Source: Microbacterium oxydans | GTDB taxonomy: Bacteria; Actinomycetota; Actinomycetes; Actinomycetales; Microbacteriaceae | Assembly (NCBI RefSeq): GCF_900095745.1 | Contig: NZ_FMIR01000017.1 | Coordinates: 372,001-436,000, forward strand | DNA: 64,000 nucleotides | Reading direction: 5' to 3' | Shown here: one piece after another, positions 44,737 to 53,886 of the stretch | Layout: each line of letters opens with the position of its first letter | Numbering within the stretch: position 1 is the first letter of the stretch | Position numbers and translations under genes: made by a program | Notes under the pieces: generated by a model | Databases searched by the model: none | The model's input: the letters and a program-made list of their open reading frames with translations, nothing else | Told to the model about the DNA's origin: nothing

Positions 44737-45416
44737 CGCACCCCCTGACCCCGGCCGCAGCCTGGCAGCAGATGCAGGATGGCAACCGCCGTTTCGTCGC
44801 GGACGAGCCGCGTCACCCGAACCAGGATGTGCTCCGCCGCAAAGACCTGGCGGCGGCACAGCACCCCGTCGCCACGTTGTTCGGCTGCTCCGACTCCCGT
44901 CTCGCCGCTGAGATCATCTTCGACCTCGGCCTCGGCGACCTGTTCGTCGTCCGCAACGCCGGCCAGGTCATCGGTGAATCGATCGTCGCGAGCCTCGAGT
45001 ACGCGGTCGCGGTGCTCGAAGTGCCCCTGATCGTGGTCCTCGCGCACGACTCCTGCGGCGCGGTTCGCGCAGCGATCGACGGCACCGCGATCGACGCCGC
45101 GCCCCTGCCGCCGCACATCTGGAAGCTGATCGCCCCGATCGTTCCCGCGGCCCGGAAGGTCCTGGCAGAGAACGGCGGCGGCACCGTCGCCGACATCGAC
45201 TCGGAGCTCGTCGGCATCGAGCACCTGCGCAACACCGTGCGCGATCTGCTGCAGTCGTCCGAGATCATCAGCAACGCCGTCGCCGAAGGCCGTCTCGGCA
45301 TCGTCGGCGCCAACTACCGTCTGGCCGAAGGCGTGGCAGTGCCCGTCATCACGGTCGGGCTCGACACCGACGTCACCAAGGGGATCGACCCCGCAACCAA
45401 GGAGGGTTCGGAATGA
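44733..45416 (+). CDS. Beta-class carbonic anhydrase
   Basis: 227 aa. Zinc ligands Cys52 (in CSDSR), His105 and Cys108 (in HDSCGA), and the Asp54-Arg56 dyad needed for catalysis, are all present. It interconverts CO2 and bicarbonate, supplying carboxylases. ATG 44733 overlaps the previous stop by ATGA and it overlaps fumC likewise, so the block is one operon. A long upstream frame is shadow of the DUF4245-like gene. Confidence 0.95.
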   Translation: MTHPLTPAAAWQQMQDGNRRFVADEPRHPNQDVLRRKDLAAAQHPVATLFGCSDSRLAAEIIFDLGLGDLFVVRNAGQVIGESIVASLEYAVAVLEVPLIVVLAHDSCGAVRAAIDGTAIDAAPLPPHIWKLIAPIVPAARKVLAENGGGTVADIDSELVGIEHLRNTVRDLLQSSEIISNAVAEGRLGIVGANYRLAEGVAVPVITVGLDTDVTKGIDPATKEGSE

Positions 45417-46807
45417 CCGATAACGAGTACCGCATCGAGCACGACACCATGGGTGAGGTGCGGGTGCCCGTGAAAGCCCTCTACGGGGCGCAGACGCAGC
45501 GCGCCGTCGAGAACTTCCCGATCTCGGGCAAGGGTCTCGAATCCACGCAGATCGCCGCGCTCGCGCGGATCAAGAAGGCTGCGGCGCTCGCCAACAAGGA
45601 GCTCGGCACGCTCGACGGAGCCATCGCCGACGCGATCGCGCAGGCCGCCGATCAGGTGGCCTCCGGCGCGCACGACGGCGAGTTCCCGGTCGACACCTAT
45701 CAGACCGGTTCCGGCACGTCGTCGAACATGAACATGAACGAGGTGCTCGCGACCCTCGCGACCGGCATCCTCGGCTCGACCGTGCACCCGAACGACCACG
45801 TGAACGCCTCGCAGTCGTCGAACGACGTGTTCCCGACGTCGGTGCACATCGCCGTGACACAGGCCCTCATCGACACCCTCATCCCTGCGCTCGACCACCT
45901 CGCGGTCGCCCTCGAGGCGAAGGCGGAGCTCTGGAAGGATGCGGTCAAGTCCGGCCGCACGCACCTCATGGATGCCACGCCCGTGACCCTCGGCCAGGAG
46001 TTCGGCGGCTACGCCCGACAGGTCCGCCTCGGCATCGAGCGCGTGCAGTCCGCTCTCCCCCGCGTCGCCGAGGTCCCCCTGGGCGGCACCGCGGTGGGCA
46101 CCGGTATCAACACGCCCCTCGGCTTCCCGCAGAAGGTCATCGCGCTGCTCGCGGCCGAGACCGAGCTGCCCATCACCGAGGCCAAGGATCACTTCGAGGC
46201 GCAGGCCAACCGCGACGGCCTGGTCGAGGCATCCGGCGCTCTGCGGACGATCGCCGTCTCGCTCACCAAGATCAACAACGACCTGCGGTGGATGGGCTCC
46301 GGCCCCAACACGGGCCTCGGAGAACTGCACATCCCCGACCTCCAGCCCGGCTCCTCGATCATGCCCGGCAAGGTCAACCCGGTGGTCCCCGAAGCCGTGC
46401 TGATGGTGTGCGCGCGGGTGATCGGCAACGATGCGACGGTCGCCTGGGCCGGAGCATCCGGTTCGTTCGAGCTCAACGTCGCGATCCCGGTGATGGGCAC
46501 GGCCGTGCTCGAGTCGATCCGTCTGCTGTCGAACGCTTCGCGCGTACTCGCCGACAAGACGATCGACGGTCTGCAGGCGAACGTCGAGCGGGCGGCGGCT
46601 TTCGCGGGTATGAGTCCGTCGATCGTCACTCCGCTCAACAAGCTCATCGGCTACGAAGCTGCGGCGAAGATCGCCAAGCACTCGGTCGCCAAGGGCATCA
46701 CCGTGCGCGACGCCGTGATCGACCTCGGCTATGTCGAGCGCGGCGACCTCACCCTCGAGCAGCTCGACGAGAAGCTCGACCTGCTCTCGATGACCCACCC
46801 GGGCTGA
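45413..46807 (+). CDS. fumC: Fumarate hydratase class II
   Basis: 464 aa. Superfamily signature [11 protein letters not shown] (about residues 312-322), with the catalytic loop, and the N-terminal [36 protein letters not shown]-cycle enzyme, iron-free and oxygen-stable. ATG 45413 overlaps the carbonic anhydrase stop and has a GGAGGG site. A bidirectional terminator follows at once. Confidence 0.97.
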   Translation: MTDNEYRIEHDTMGEVRVPVKALYGAQTQRAVENFPISGKGLESTQIAALARIKKAAALANKELGTLDGAIADAIAQAADQVASGAHDGEFPVDTYQTGSGTSSNMNMNEVLATLATGILGSTVHPNDHVNASQSSNDVFPTSVHIAVTQALIDTLIPALDHLAVALEAKAELWKDAVKSGRTHLMDATPVTLGQEFGGYARQVRLGIERVQSALPRVAEVPLGGTAVGTGINTPLGFPQKVIALLAAETELPITEAKDHFEAQANRDGLVEASGALRTIAVSLTKINNDLRWMGSGPNTGLGELHIPDLQPGSSIMPGKVNPVVPEAVLMVCARVIGNDATVAWAGASGSFELNVAIPVMGTAVLESIRLLSNASRVLADKTIDGLQANVERAAAFAGMSPSIVTPLNKLIGYEAAAKIAKHSVAKGITVRDAVIDLGYVERGDLTLEQLDEKLDLLSMTHPG

Positions 46808-46815
46808 CCCGCACG

Positions 46816-46862
46816 AAACGACGGATGCCGCGAGGACTCGTTCCTCGCGGCATCCGTCGTTT
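46816..46862. terminator. Bidirectional terminator between fumC and phoH
   Basis: AAACGACGGATGCCGCGAGG (46816-46835) and the next A pair fully with TCCTCGCGGCATCCGTCGTTT (46842-46862) around CTCGT. T runs flank it on both strands. The two convergent genes end 8 bp from either side. Confidence 0.88.
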
Positions 46863-46869
46863 CCGGTCG

Positions 46870-48255
46870 TCAGCTGAGCTCTCCGCCCTCCAGGAGCTCG
46901 GTGACGAGGGCGGCGATGGCCGAGCGCTCGGAGCGCGTCAGGGTGACATGCCCGAAGAGCTCGTGCCCCTTCAGCGTCTCGATCACGCTGGCGATCCCGT
47001 CGTGCCGGCCGACGCGGAGGTTGTCCCGCTGACCGACGTCGTGGGTGAGGATGACCCGCGAGTTCTGTCCCATGCGGCTCAGCACCGTGAGCAGCACGTT
47101 CCGTTCCAGCGATTGCGCCTCATCGACGATCACGAAGGCATCGTGCAGGGAGCGTCCACGGATGTGGGTGAGCGGCAGCACCTCAAGCAGTCCGCGCTCG
47201 ACGACCTCTTCGATGACGTTGCCGGAGACGACCGAGCCGAGCGTGTCGAACACCGCCTGCCCCCAGGGGCCCATCTTCTCGCCCTGGTCGCCGGGCAGGT
47301 AGCCGAGCTCCTGGCCGCCGACCGCGAACAGCGGCCGGAACACGATGATCTTCTTCTGCTGCTGGCGCTCCAACACGGCCTCGAGCCCGGCGCACAGTGC
47401 GAGCGCCGACTTGCCGGTTCCCGCACGACCGCCGAGGGAGACGATGCCGACCTCCTGGTCGAGCAGCAGGTCGATCGCGATCCGCTGCTCCGCCGAACGG
47501 CCGTGCATGCCGAAGATGTCGCGGTCGCCGCGCACCAGGCGGAACTCGCCATCACCCGTGACGCGCCCGAGAGCGGAGCCGCGCTCGGAGTGGATGATCA
47601 GCCCGGTGTTCACCGGGATCCCCCGAGCCTGGTCGCTGATGCCGACTTCGCTCTCGTAGAGGTCGCTGATGTCGTCGCCGGAGAGGTCGAGCGTCGCGAT
47701 GCCGGTCCATCCGGAGTCCACCGCCTGCTCGGCGAGGTACTCCTCCGCCCGGAGTCCCAGCGATGCGGCTTTCACGCGCATCGGCAGGTCCTTCGAGACG
47801 ATCGTGACGTCCTGGCCGTCCTGCGCGAGGTGCATCGCGACCGAGAGGATGCGGGTGTCGTTGTCGCTGAGACGGATGCCGGCCGGGAGCACCGAGGAGT
47901 CGGTGTTGGCGAGCTCGACGCGGAGCGTGCCGCCCTCCCCGACCTCGACCGGAAAGTCCAGGCGTCCGTGTTCGATGCGCAGGTCGTCGAGGTGCCGCAG
48001 CGCCTGGCGTGCGAAGTATCCGATCTCCGGGTCGTGACGCTTGCCCTCCAGCTCCGTGATCACGACCACCGGGACGACGACCGAGTGCTCTGCGAAACGG
48101 AAGAACGCCTGCGGATCGCTCAGCAGAACGGAGGTGTCGAGCACGTAGGTGCGCAGATCCTGATCCGGATCGGCGGACGATGATGCCCGGCTTGACGTCT
48201 TACGGGTGGACTGCTGCGCGGTGCTGGTGGCCTGCTGCGCTGTACGTGTGGTCAC
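46870..48255 (-). CDS. PhoH family protein with N-terminal PIN domain
   Basis: 461 aa from GTG 48255, which has GGGAG six bases upstream; an open frame beyond it to 48312 is not supported. A Ser/Thr/Gln-rich tail (about 35 residues) leads to a PIN RNase domain ([22 protein letters not shown]) and then the PhoH ATPase (Walker [13 protein letters not shown], Walker B FVIVDEAQ). PIN-PhoH (PhoH2) proteins are sequence-preferring RNases with helicase activity; a regulatory role on mRNA is likely. It has no obvious antitoxin partner upstream. Confidence 0.92.
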   Translation of the reverse strand: MTTRTAQQATSTAQQSTRKTSSRASSSADPDQDLRTYVLDTSVLLSDPQAFFRFAEHSVVVPVVVITELEGKRHDPEIGYFARQALRHLDDLRIEHGRLDFPVEVGEGGTLRVELANTDSSVLPAGIRLSDNDTRILSVAMHLAQDGQDVTIVSKDLPMRVKAASLGLRAEEYLAEQAVDSGWTGIATLDLSGDDISDLYESEVGISDQARGIPVNTGLIIHSERGSALGRVTGDGEFRLVRGDRDIFGMHGRSAEQRIAIDLLLDQEVGIVSLGGRAGTGKSALALCAGLEAVLERQQQKKIIVFRPLFAVGGQELGYLPGDQGEKMGPWGQAVFDTLGSVVSGNVIEEVVERGLLEVLPLTHIRGRSLHDAFVIVDEAQSLERNVLLTVLSRMGQNSRVILTHDVGQRDNLRVGRHDGIASVIETLKGHELFGHVTLTRSERSAIAALVTELLEGGELS

Positions 48256-48413
48256 GACCCACTCCCGACCCGGGGAATCCCGGCTATTCGAACGAGTCGA
48301 CCAGGGGGTCACGAGCCGCGAACCTGAGGCCGACCCGAACGGGCGCCTTGCCCGATGCCTAGAACGTACGACCGCCCAGGGGATTAACCCGGGCTAGACA
48401 CGCCAGGGATTCG

Positions 48414-49544
48414 TTACGCGCTGATGAACGTCTCGTTGCCGAACGCGTGCAGCGTCTCGTCGAGCAGTTCAAGGGTGGCCGCGTCTGTGCCCGCGTGCGG
48501 GGCGATGCGCACCGAGGATCCGCGCGCCGTCACCACGATTCCTGCATTCGCCAGCGCCGCCGCGAGCCGGGCGGGCTCTTCCGGCGCCAGCGCGACGATG
48601 CCGGCACGCTGCGAGCGCTCGCGCGGCGAACTCACCTCGATCCCATGGCGGTCGGCGATCTCGATGACACGGTCGACGTTGTCGGCGAGCCGCTCCTCGA
48701 TGGCGGCGACTCCGGCGTCGCGCATGTCGCGCACACCGATCGCGAGTCGTCCCGCAGCGAGGGTGTCCGGCTGACTGACCGTATACGCCCTGGCGGATGC
48801 CGCCGGAGCCGGCAGCTCGTCGACGAACAGGTCGGTCGCCGTGGTCCCGGTGATCCCGGAGAGCACGGGGACGATCCGCTCCCGTGCTCGCGGCGCGAAC
48901 CAGGCGAAGGCGCTGCCCCTGCCCGCACGCAGCCACTTGTAGCCGTGTCCGACCACCACGTCGGCGGCCGTGTAGTCGACGTCGATCACGCCGAACGACT
49001 GCACCGCGTCGACGATGAGCAGGCGGTCGGGACCGATCACGTCACGCAGTGCGGCGAGGTCGACACGGTACCCGGTGCGGAAGTCGACGTGACTCACCGC
49101 CAATGCGACGATCTCGTCGTCGAGAGCCTCGGCGACCGCATCCGGCGTCACGCGTCCGTCGTCGGGCGTGATCCACCGGGGCGTGACCGCGCGGTCCGAT
49201 GCGGTCGCGGCCCGCTCGAGCGTCAGGCTGACGCTGGGGAACTCCGCCGTGCTCGCGATGACCGCCCCGGAGATGCCGTACAGCGCGTGCATCAGTCCCT
49301 GCGTCGACGAGGGCTGCAGGGTGACGTCGGCAGCGTCGCCGCCGAGCATCTCCGCGACGAGCTCTTGCGCCTGACCGACGCGCTCGGCGACCAGCGACAG
49401 GGAGGAGGGGCGTCCGCTTCCCAGGAGGTCGGCGTCGGCGAAGACCTCTTCGCGCACCGAGGGAGACAGCGGGCCGAAAGCCGCCCAGTTCAGGTAGCCG
49501 GACTCGTTGTCGAACGTGTCGACATAGTCCTGGAAAGTGCTCAC
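48414..49544 (-). CDS. Class V aminotransferase, PLP-dependent
   Basis: 376 aa from GTG 49544. PLP lysine Lys203 (GHGYKWLRAGRG), with an aspartate in IVDAVQSFG and GSGRPSSLS near residue 40. It resembles the isopenicillin N epimerase/cysteine desulfurase-like group, but an active-site cysteine of the SSGSAC type is not visible, so a desulfurase role is unlikely. The substrate is unknown. A CACAAT box (49551-49556) six bases before GTG suggests a leaderless start. Confidence 0.87.
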   Translation of the reverse strand: MSTFQDYVDTFDNESGYLNWAAFGPLSPSVREEVFADADLLGSGRPSSLSLVAERVGQAQELVAEMLGGDAADVTLQPSSTQGLMHALYGISGAVIASTAEFPSVSLTLERAATASDRAVTPRWITPDDGRVTPDAVAEALDDEIVALAVSHVDFRTGYRVDLAALRDVIGPDRLLIVDAVQSFGVIDVDYTAADVVVGHGYKWLRAGRGSAFAWFAPRARERIVPVLSGITGTTATDLFVDELPAPAASARAYTVSQPDTLAAGRLAIGVRDMRDAGVAAIEERLADNVDRVIEIADRHGIEVSSPRERSQRAGIVALAPEEPARLAAALANAGIVVTARGSSVRIAPHAGTDAATLELLDETLHAFGNETFISA

Positions 49545-49583
49545 TGCGTCATTGTGACACGGTGCCGGTCGCACCGCCTCCGG

Positions 49584-50366
49584 TCAGCGGCCGAACCGGC
49601 GTTCGCGATCCGTATAGTCGCGGATCGCGCGGAGGAAGTCGACCTGTCGCAGATCCGGCCCGAGGGCCTCGACGAAATAGAACTCGCTGTGCGCGCTCTG
49701 CCAGAGCAGGAAGTCGCTGAGTCGCTGCTCACCGCTCGTGCGGATGACGAGATCGGGATCCGGTTGTCCCCCGGTGTACAGGTGCTCGCCGATCATCTCC
49801 GGAGTGAGGTGGGCGGCGAGGTCCTCCAGCGTGCCGCCCGAAGCTTCGTGCTTGGTGATGATGCTGCGAACCGCGTCGACGATCTCGTTGCGACCGCCGT
49901 AGCCGACGGCGAGATTCACGTGGAGTCCGCTGTGGTCCTTGGTGCGCGCCTCGGCGTCGGCGAGCACTCTGGCGAGTTCGGGCGGAAGGATGTCGGAGCG
50001 TCCGACGTGCTTGACGCGCCAGTTGCCCTCCTGGGACAGCGCCTCTGCCAGCTCGGCGATGATCTCGATGAGGTCGGCGAGCTCCGCGGAGTCCCTCTTT
50101 CGCAGGTTGTCGCTGGAGAGCAGATACAGCGACACGACGCGCACGCCGAGTTCGTCGCACCAGCCGAGGAACTCACGCATCTTCGCAGCCCCGGCCCGGT
50201 GGCCTTCTGCCGCACTGTCGAATCCGAGCTGGCGCGCCCATCGCCTGTTGCCGTCGATCATCATCGCGACGTGATGTGGGACGGAAGCGGGATCGAGGTG
50301 GCGACGCAGCCGACTGGTGTAGAGCCGATACAGCGGCCCTCGCACCGGATTCTCGCGTGATATCAC
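49584..50366 (-). CDS. uppS: Z-isoprenyl diphosphate synthase (UPP synthase family)
   Basis: 260 aa. Catalytic Asp38 in MMIDGNRRWARQ, and the RTSGEQRLSDFLLWQ block. It condenses IPP onto an allylic diphosphate to make polyprenyl carriers for the cell wall. Actinobacteria often have two such enzymes, short and long chain; which one this is cannot be told. GTG 50366 is supported by TAGCGT at 50373-50378, six bases upstream; the very good GGAGGTGAT next to it overlaps the start and is not used as a ribosome site. An alternative GTG at 50345 matches some relatives. Confidence 0.93.
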   Translation of the reverse strand: MISRENPVRGPLYRLYTSRLRRHLDPASVPHHVAMMIDGNRRWARQLGFDSAAEGHRAGAAKMREFLGWCDELGVRVVSLYLLSSDNLRKRDSAELADLIEIIAELAEALSQEGNWRVKHVGRSDILPPELARVLADAEARTKDHSGLHVNLAVGYGGRNEIVDAVRSIITKHEASGGTLEDLAAHLTPEMIGEHLYTGGQPDPDLVIRTSGEQRLSDFLLWQSAHSEFYFVEALGPDLRQVDFLRAIRDYTDRERRFGR

Positions 50367-50461
50367 CTCCCTACGCTACCGTGCCAGGGCTTTCGCCACG
50401 GTGTGCGGATGCTGAGGATCATGTGCTCGTCGAGGTATGCGCATCGGCTTAGAGTGAGCAC

Positions 50462-51193
50462 GTGAGCACTCCCGAACAGTCCGGTCCCGATGTCCCCGAG
50501 CTCCCGCTGCACGCCGCCGGCGAAGTCGATGCCGCGGTGGAGATCCGGCCCACATGGCGAGGATGGATCCACGCGGGCACCTTCCCCGTGGCGGTGGTCG
50601 CCGGCGCGATCCTGATCCTCGTGGCCGATGGGGCCGCAGCGAAATGGGCCTCCGCCGTGTTCATGGTCACCTCGATGCTGCTGTTCGGCAACTCGGCGCT
50701 GTACCACCGGTTCGATTGGAAGCCGAAGGTGAAGGTACTCCTGAAGCGGATCGATCACGCGAACATCCTGCTGCTGATCGCCGGTACCTACACGCCGCTG
50801 GCGGTGCTCGCGCTGCCGCCTGAGCAGGGCGTGCTGCTCCTCTGCCTCGTCTGGGGTGGGACCGCCATCGGAATCCTGTTCCGAGTCTTCTGGATCAACG
50901 CGCCGCGCTGGCTCTACGTCGCCCTGTACCTGCTGCTCGGCTGGGCGGCCGTGATGTACATCGGCGACCTTCTCGCGGCGAACGTCGCGATGATGGTGCT
51001 CGTCATCGTCGGCGGGCTCCTGTACACGGGCGGCGCGGTCGTCTACGCGCTCAAGAAGCCGAATCCCTGGCCCGGCCACTTCGGCTTCCACGAGATCTTC
51101 CACGTGTGCACCGTGCTCGCGTTCCTGTGCCATTGGACCGCGTGCCTGCTCATCGCCCTCGCACCGCTGTCGCCCTCGCTCGGCGCTCCGTAG
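50462..51193 (+). CDS. trhA: Hemolysin III / PAQR family membrane protein
   Basis: 243 aa with seven hydrophobic segments. The conserved blocks NSALYHRFDW, RIDHANILLLIAGTYTP and a C-terminal FHEIFHVCTV-type His-rich motif fit the PAQR/TrhA family (metal-bound hydrolase-like site). Role in bacteria is thought to be membrane homeostasis. GTG 50462 has TAGAGT at 50450-50455, six bases upstream, so leaderless. Confidence 0.9.
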   Translation: MSTPEQSGPDVPELPLHAAGEVDAAVEIRPTWRGWIHAGTFPVAVVAGAILILVADGAAAKWASAVFMVTSMLLFGNSALYHRFDWKPKVKVLLKRIDHANILLLIAGTYTPLAVLALPPEQGVLLLCLVWGGTAIGILFRVFWINAPRWLYVALYLLLGWAAVMYIGDLLAANVAMMVLVIVGGLLYTGGAVVYALKKPNPWPGHFGFHEIFHVCTVLAFLCHWTACLLIALAPLSPSLGAP

Positions 51194-51241
51194 TCACCCG
51201 TCGGCCTGGGCTCGCTCGGGCGCTCCGGCGCCCTGGGGCAC

Positions 51242-51547
51242 TCAGCGTGCCGGCGGTTCTTCGCCCTCGTCGCGGGCGCCGGCGCCGTCGATCTCGGTCG
51301 ATCCCGTCGTGCTCGTGTCGCCTTGGGCTCCGAAGGCGGCGCGTGCGGCTTCCTCGGCGTCGAGTTCCTCGCGCACCTCGTCGCGGTACCGGACGCGGCG
51401 GATCCGACGATTCATGTCCCAGATGAGCAGGATCACGGCGATCACGATCACCACGATCACGGCGAAACCGATGAACCCGGGGGTGACGGCCTCCGGCTTC
51501 ACCGTCATGGACGGTGTCGGCATCGGGGTCTCGGTCAGAGCGAGCAT
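51242..51547 (-). CDS. 101-aa single-helix membrane protein, unknown
   Basis: One membrane helix (GFIGFAVIVVIVIAVILLIW) near residue 35, then a charged, Ala/Glu-rich tail with an Arg-rich start (RRIRRVRYRDEVREE). The N-terminus has Pro/Thr-rich outside residues. ATG 51547 has GAAAGG at spacing eight. It converges with the hemolysin III gene. A weak GGGCGC/GCGCCC hairpin (51218-51233) lies between. No family recognised. Confidence 0.68.
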   Translation of the reverse strand: MLALTETPMPTPSMTVKPEAVTPGFIGFAVIVVIVIAVILLIWDMNRRIRRVRYRDEVREELDAEEAARAAFGAQGDTSTTGSTEIDGAGARDEGEEPPAR

Positions 51548-51615
51548 GAATCGGCCTTTCGTACGCAGGTCGCATAACCTGGTACTACCAGCCTAACGAC
51601 CGGGAAGACCCACCT

Positions 51616-52002
51616 GTGACGACCGCACAAGAGCTCGACGAACGCTATGGACGAACCCGACGGCGGCGGTGGCCGTGGATCGCCGGCGGCGGCCTCGCGC
51701 TGCTCGTGGTCGGTGCGTTCAGCTGGATGACCGTCGCGCAGTCCATGGCCTCCGTCGACGCCGACGATCTGGGCTTCACGCTCGTCGATGAGTACTCGGT
51801 AGAAGTGAGCTTCCAGGTCACCGGCGTGCAGGGCCGGGACGTCGTCTGCGCCCTCGAAGCCCTCGATGAGGAGTTCGGCGTGGTCGGCTGGAAGATCGTC
51901 GAGATCCCCGCCGGGGACAGTCACTCACAGGCGAAGTCGGTCACCATCCCGACGGTCGCCGAGGCCACGACAGGTTTGGTGAACACCTGCTGGGTCGCCT
52001 AG
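51616..52002 (+). CDS. DUF4307 family membrane protein
   Basis: 128 aa from GTG 51616. A basic N-terminus (RRRRWPW), one membrane helix (WIAGGGLALLVVGAF) and a domain with one internal cysteine (VVCALE) and a C-terminal TCWVA, matching DUF4307, which regularly precedes greA in actinobacteria. Function unknown. Its stop codon TAG is part of the greA -10 box. Confidence 0.85.
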   Translation: MTTAQELDERYGRTRRRRWPWIAGGGLALLVVGAFSWMTVAQSMASVDADDLGFTLVDEYSVEVSFQVTGVQGRDVVCALEALDEEFGVVGWKIVEIPAGDSHSQAKSVTIPTVAEATTGLVNTCWVA

Positions 52003-52047
52003 ACTCGTGGCAGACATACGACGCCCCGGCACGAGCCGGGGCGTCTT
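51976..52047 (+). promoter_or_regulatory. greA promoter and terminator-like leader hairpin
   Basis: TTGGTG (51976-51981) and TAGACT (52000-52005), 18 bp apart, give transcription from about 52013. The TAG of TAGACT is also the stop codon of the previous gene. The RNA then folds at once: GACGCCCCGGC (52020-52030) pairs with GCCGGGGCGTC (52035-52045) around ACGA, followed by TT. It could end read-through from upstream, or attenuate greA itself. Confidence 0.6.
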
Positions 52048-52098
52048 GGCATATCCCCCGCAGCACGCCGGAGGGATCCCGAAAGAAGGAGCTTCGCC

Positions 52099-52587
52099 AT
52101 GTCCACCGATGCTCAGGTTCCCTTCCTCACGCAGGAGGCTTACGACCGGCTCGTCGCCGAGCTGGAGCACCTGTCGACCGTGGGTCGCGATGAGATCGCC
52201 AAGCGCATCGAGGCGGCCCGCGAAGAAGGCGACCTCAAGGAGAACGGCGGATACCACGCCGCGAAGGATGAGCAGGGCAAGCAGGAGGCCCGCATCCGTA
52301 CCCTCGAAGCTCTGCTGAAGACCGCCAAGGTCGGCGAAGCTCCCGCCAGCCGCGGGATCGTCGAGCCCGGCACCGTCGTCACCGCGCTCGTCGCCGGCGG
52401 CGAAGAGGTCTTCCTCCTCGGCAGCCGGGAGATCGCCGTCGGCAGCGACCTCGACGTCTACAGCGAGGCCAGCCCGCTCGGTCAGGCCATCCTCGGCCTC
52501 AAGGTCGGCGAGAAGTCGGCCTACGAAGCGCCCAACGGGCGTTCGATCAGCGTCGAGATCGTGAACGTCGAGACCTACGCGGGCTGA
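52099..52587 (+). CDS. greA: Transcription elongation factor GreA
   Basis: 162 aa. N-terminal coiled coil (YDRLVAELEHLSTVGRDEIAKRI, with the EEGDLKENGGYHAAKDEQGKQE loop whose acidic residues reach the polymerase active site) and the C-terminal FKBP-like domain. It rescues backtracked RNA polymerase by transcript cleavage. ATG 52099 has AAGGAG. Its own leader holds the hairpin described; a terminator follows. Confidence 0.97.
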   Translation: MSTDAQVPFLTQEAYDRLVAELEHLSTVGRDEIAKRIEAAREEGDLKENGGYHAAKDEQGKQEARIRTLEALLKTAKVGEAPASRGIVEPGTVVTALVAGGEEVFLLGSREIAVGSDLDVYSEASPLGQAILGLKVGEKSAYEAPNGRSISVEIVNVETYAG

Positions 52588-52598
52588 CGCCCTACGCA

Positions 52599-52638
52599 AG
52601 AAGCGCCCCCGCATCCTCTCGGACGCGGGGGCGCTTCT
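52599..52638. terminator. Terminator between greA and ilvA
   Basis: AGAAGCGCCCCCGC (52599-52612) pairs with GCGGGGGCGCTTCT (52625-52638), with a 12-base loop. It separates convergent greA and ilvA; the T run is short on both sides. Confidence 0.82.
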
Positions 52639-52656
52639 GCGTGAGCGACCGTGTAC

Positions 52657-53886
52657 CTAGTCGGCGACGATGATGGGCTCGAAGCCGGCGCGGCGCAGAG
52701 TGTCGAGAGTGTGCTCCGAATGCTCCGGGCCGCGCGTCTCGACGCTGAGCTCGAGGATGACCTCGCTGATCTGCAGTCCGTGACCGTGCCTGGTGTGGAT
52801 CGCCTCGATGACGTTCGCGCCTGCCCCGGCGATGAGGTCGGAGACACGGGCGAGTTGACCGGGGCGGTCCGGCAGCGGAACCCGGATCGTGAGGTACCGG
52901 CCCGATGCGGCGAGCCCGTGGGACACGACCCGCTGCAGGAGGAGCGGATCGATGTTGCCGCCCGAGAGCACAGCCATGGTCGTGCCGGTACCCGAGACCT
53001 TGCCGGCCATGATCGCCGCGACACCGGCCGCACCGGCCGGCTCGACCACGACCTTCGCCTGCTCCAGCAGGATCAGGATCGCCCGAGCGAGGTCGTCGTC
53101 GGAGACGGTGACGACCTCGTCGACGAGGTCCTTGATGATGTCGAAGGGAATGGCGCCGGGGCGTGCGACCAGGATTCCATCGGCGATGGTCGGTCGAGTG
53201 ACGATGTCGACGGGCTCCCCCGCAGCGAGAGACGGGGGCACGGCGGCGGCGTTCTCGGCCTGCACGCCGACGATGCGAACGGTGCGCCCCAGCTCCGCGG
53301 CGCGCGCCTTCACGGCCGCAGCGACACCGGCGATCAGGCCGCCACCGCCGATGCCGAGCACCACGGTGTCGACGTCCGGGGCGTCTTCGAGCAGTTCGAG
53401 TCCGAGCGTCCCCTGCCCGATCACGATGTCGCGGTGGTCGAACGGATGGATCAGCACGGCACCGGTGCGCTCGGAGAACTCCGCCGCCAGACGCAGCGAG
53501 GTCGCCACGGTCTCGCCCTCCAGCACGACCTCTGCACCGTACCCGCGCGTGGCGAGAAGCTTGGGAACCGGAACGCCCAGCGGCATGAAGATGGTCGCGG
53601 GAATGCCGAGCGCCTGCGCCGCGAGCGCGACGCCCTGAGCGTGGTTGCCCGCGGATGCCGCGACGACGCCGCGCGAGCGCTCTTCAGCGCTCAGGCGTGA
53701 CAACCGATACGCCGCACCGCGGATCTTGAATGAACCCGTGCGCTGAAGATTCTCCATCTTCAGCAGGACGGGGCCTCCGTGAATGTCGGAGAGGGCTCGC
53801 GACGGCAGCGTCGGCGTGTGCGAGATCACCTCAGCCAGACTCTGAGCTGCTTGTTCGAACTCGGTCAGGCTGGGGACTGCACTCAT
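52657..53886 (-). CDS. ilvA: Threonine ammonia-lyase (biosynthetic/catabolic threonine dehydratase)
   Basis: 409 aa from ATG 53886, overlapping the AI-2E gene stop by ATGA; the long upstream frame is shadow of that gene. PLP lysine Lys54 in TGSFKIRGA, a glycine loop GIGGGGLIAGV and a C-terminal ACT domain (TIRVPLPDRPGQLARVSDLIAGAGANVIEAIHTR). It deaminates threonine to 2-oxobutanoate for isoleucine synthesis. It has one ACT domain, as in catabolic-type enzymes, so allosteric control may differ from E. coli IlvA (two ACT-like repeats). Confidence 0.93.
   Translation of the reverse strand: MSAVPSLTEFEQAAQSLAEVISHTPTLPSRALSDIHGGPVLLKMENLQRTGSFKIRGAAYRLSRLSAEERSRGVVAASAGNHAQGVALAAQALGIPATIFMPLGVPVPKLLATRGYGAEVVLEGETVATSLRLAAEFSERTGAVLIHPFDHRDIVIGQGTLGLELLEDAPDVDTVVLGIGGGGLIAGVAAAVKARAAELGRTVRIVGVQAENAAAVPPSLAAGEPVDIVTRPTIADGILVARPGAIPFDIIKDLVDEVVTVSDDDLARAILILLEQAKVVVEPAGAAGVAAIMAGKVSGTGTTMAVLSGGNIDPLLLQRVVSHGLAASGRYLTIRVPLPDRPGQLARVSDLIAGAGANVIEAIHTRHGHGLQISEVILELSVETRGPEHSEHTLDTLRRAGFEPIIVAD

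Noticed and set aside
50366-50374. Excellent ribosome-site-like GGAGGTGAT at the uppS start
   Set aside because: It overlaps the GTG start itself, so it cannot position the ribosome there; the TAGCGT box six bases upstream explains the start as leaderless instead.
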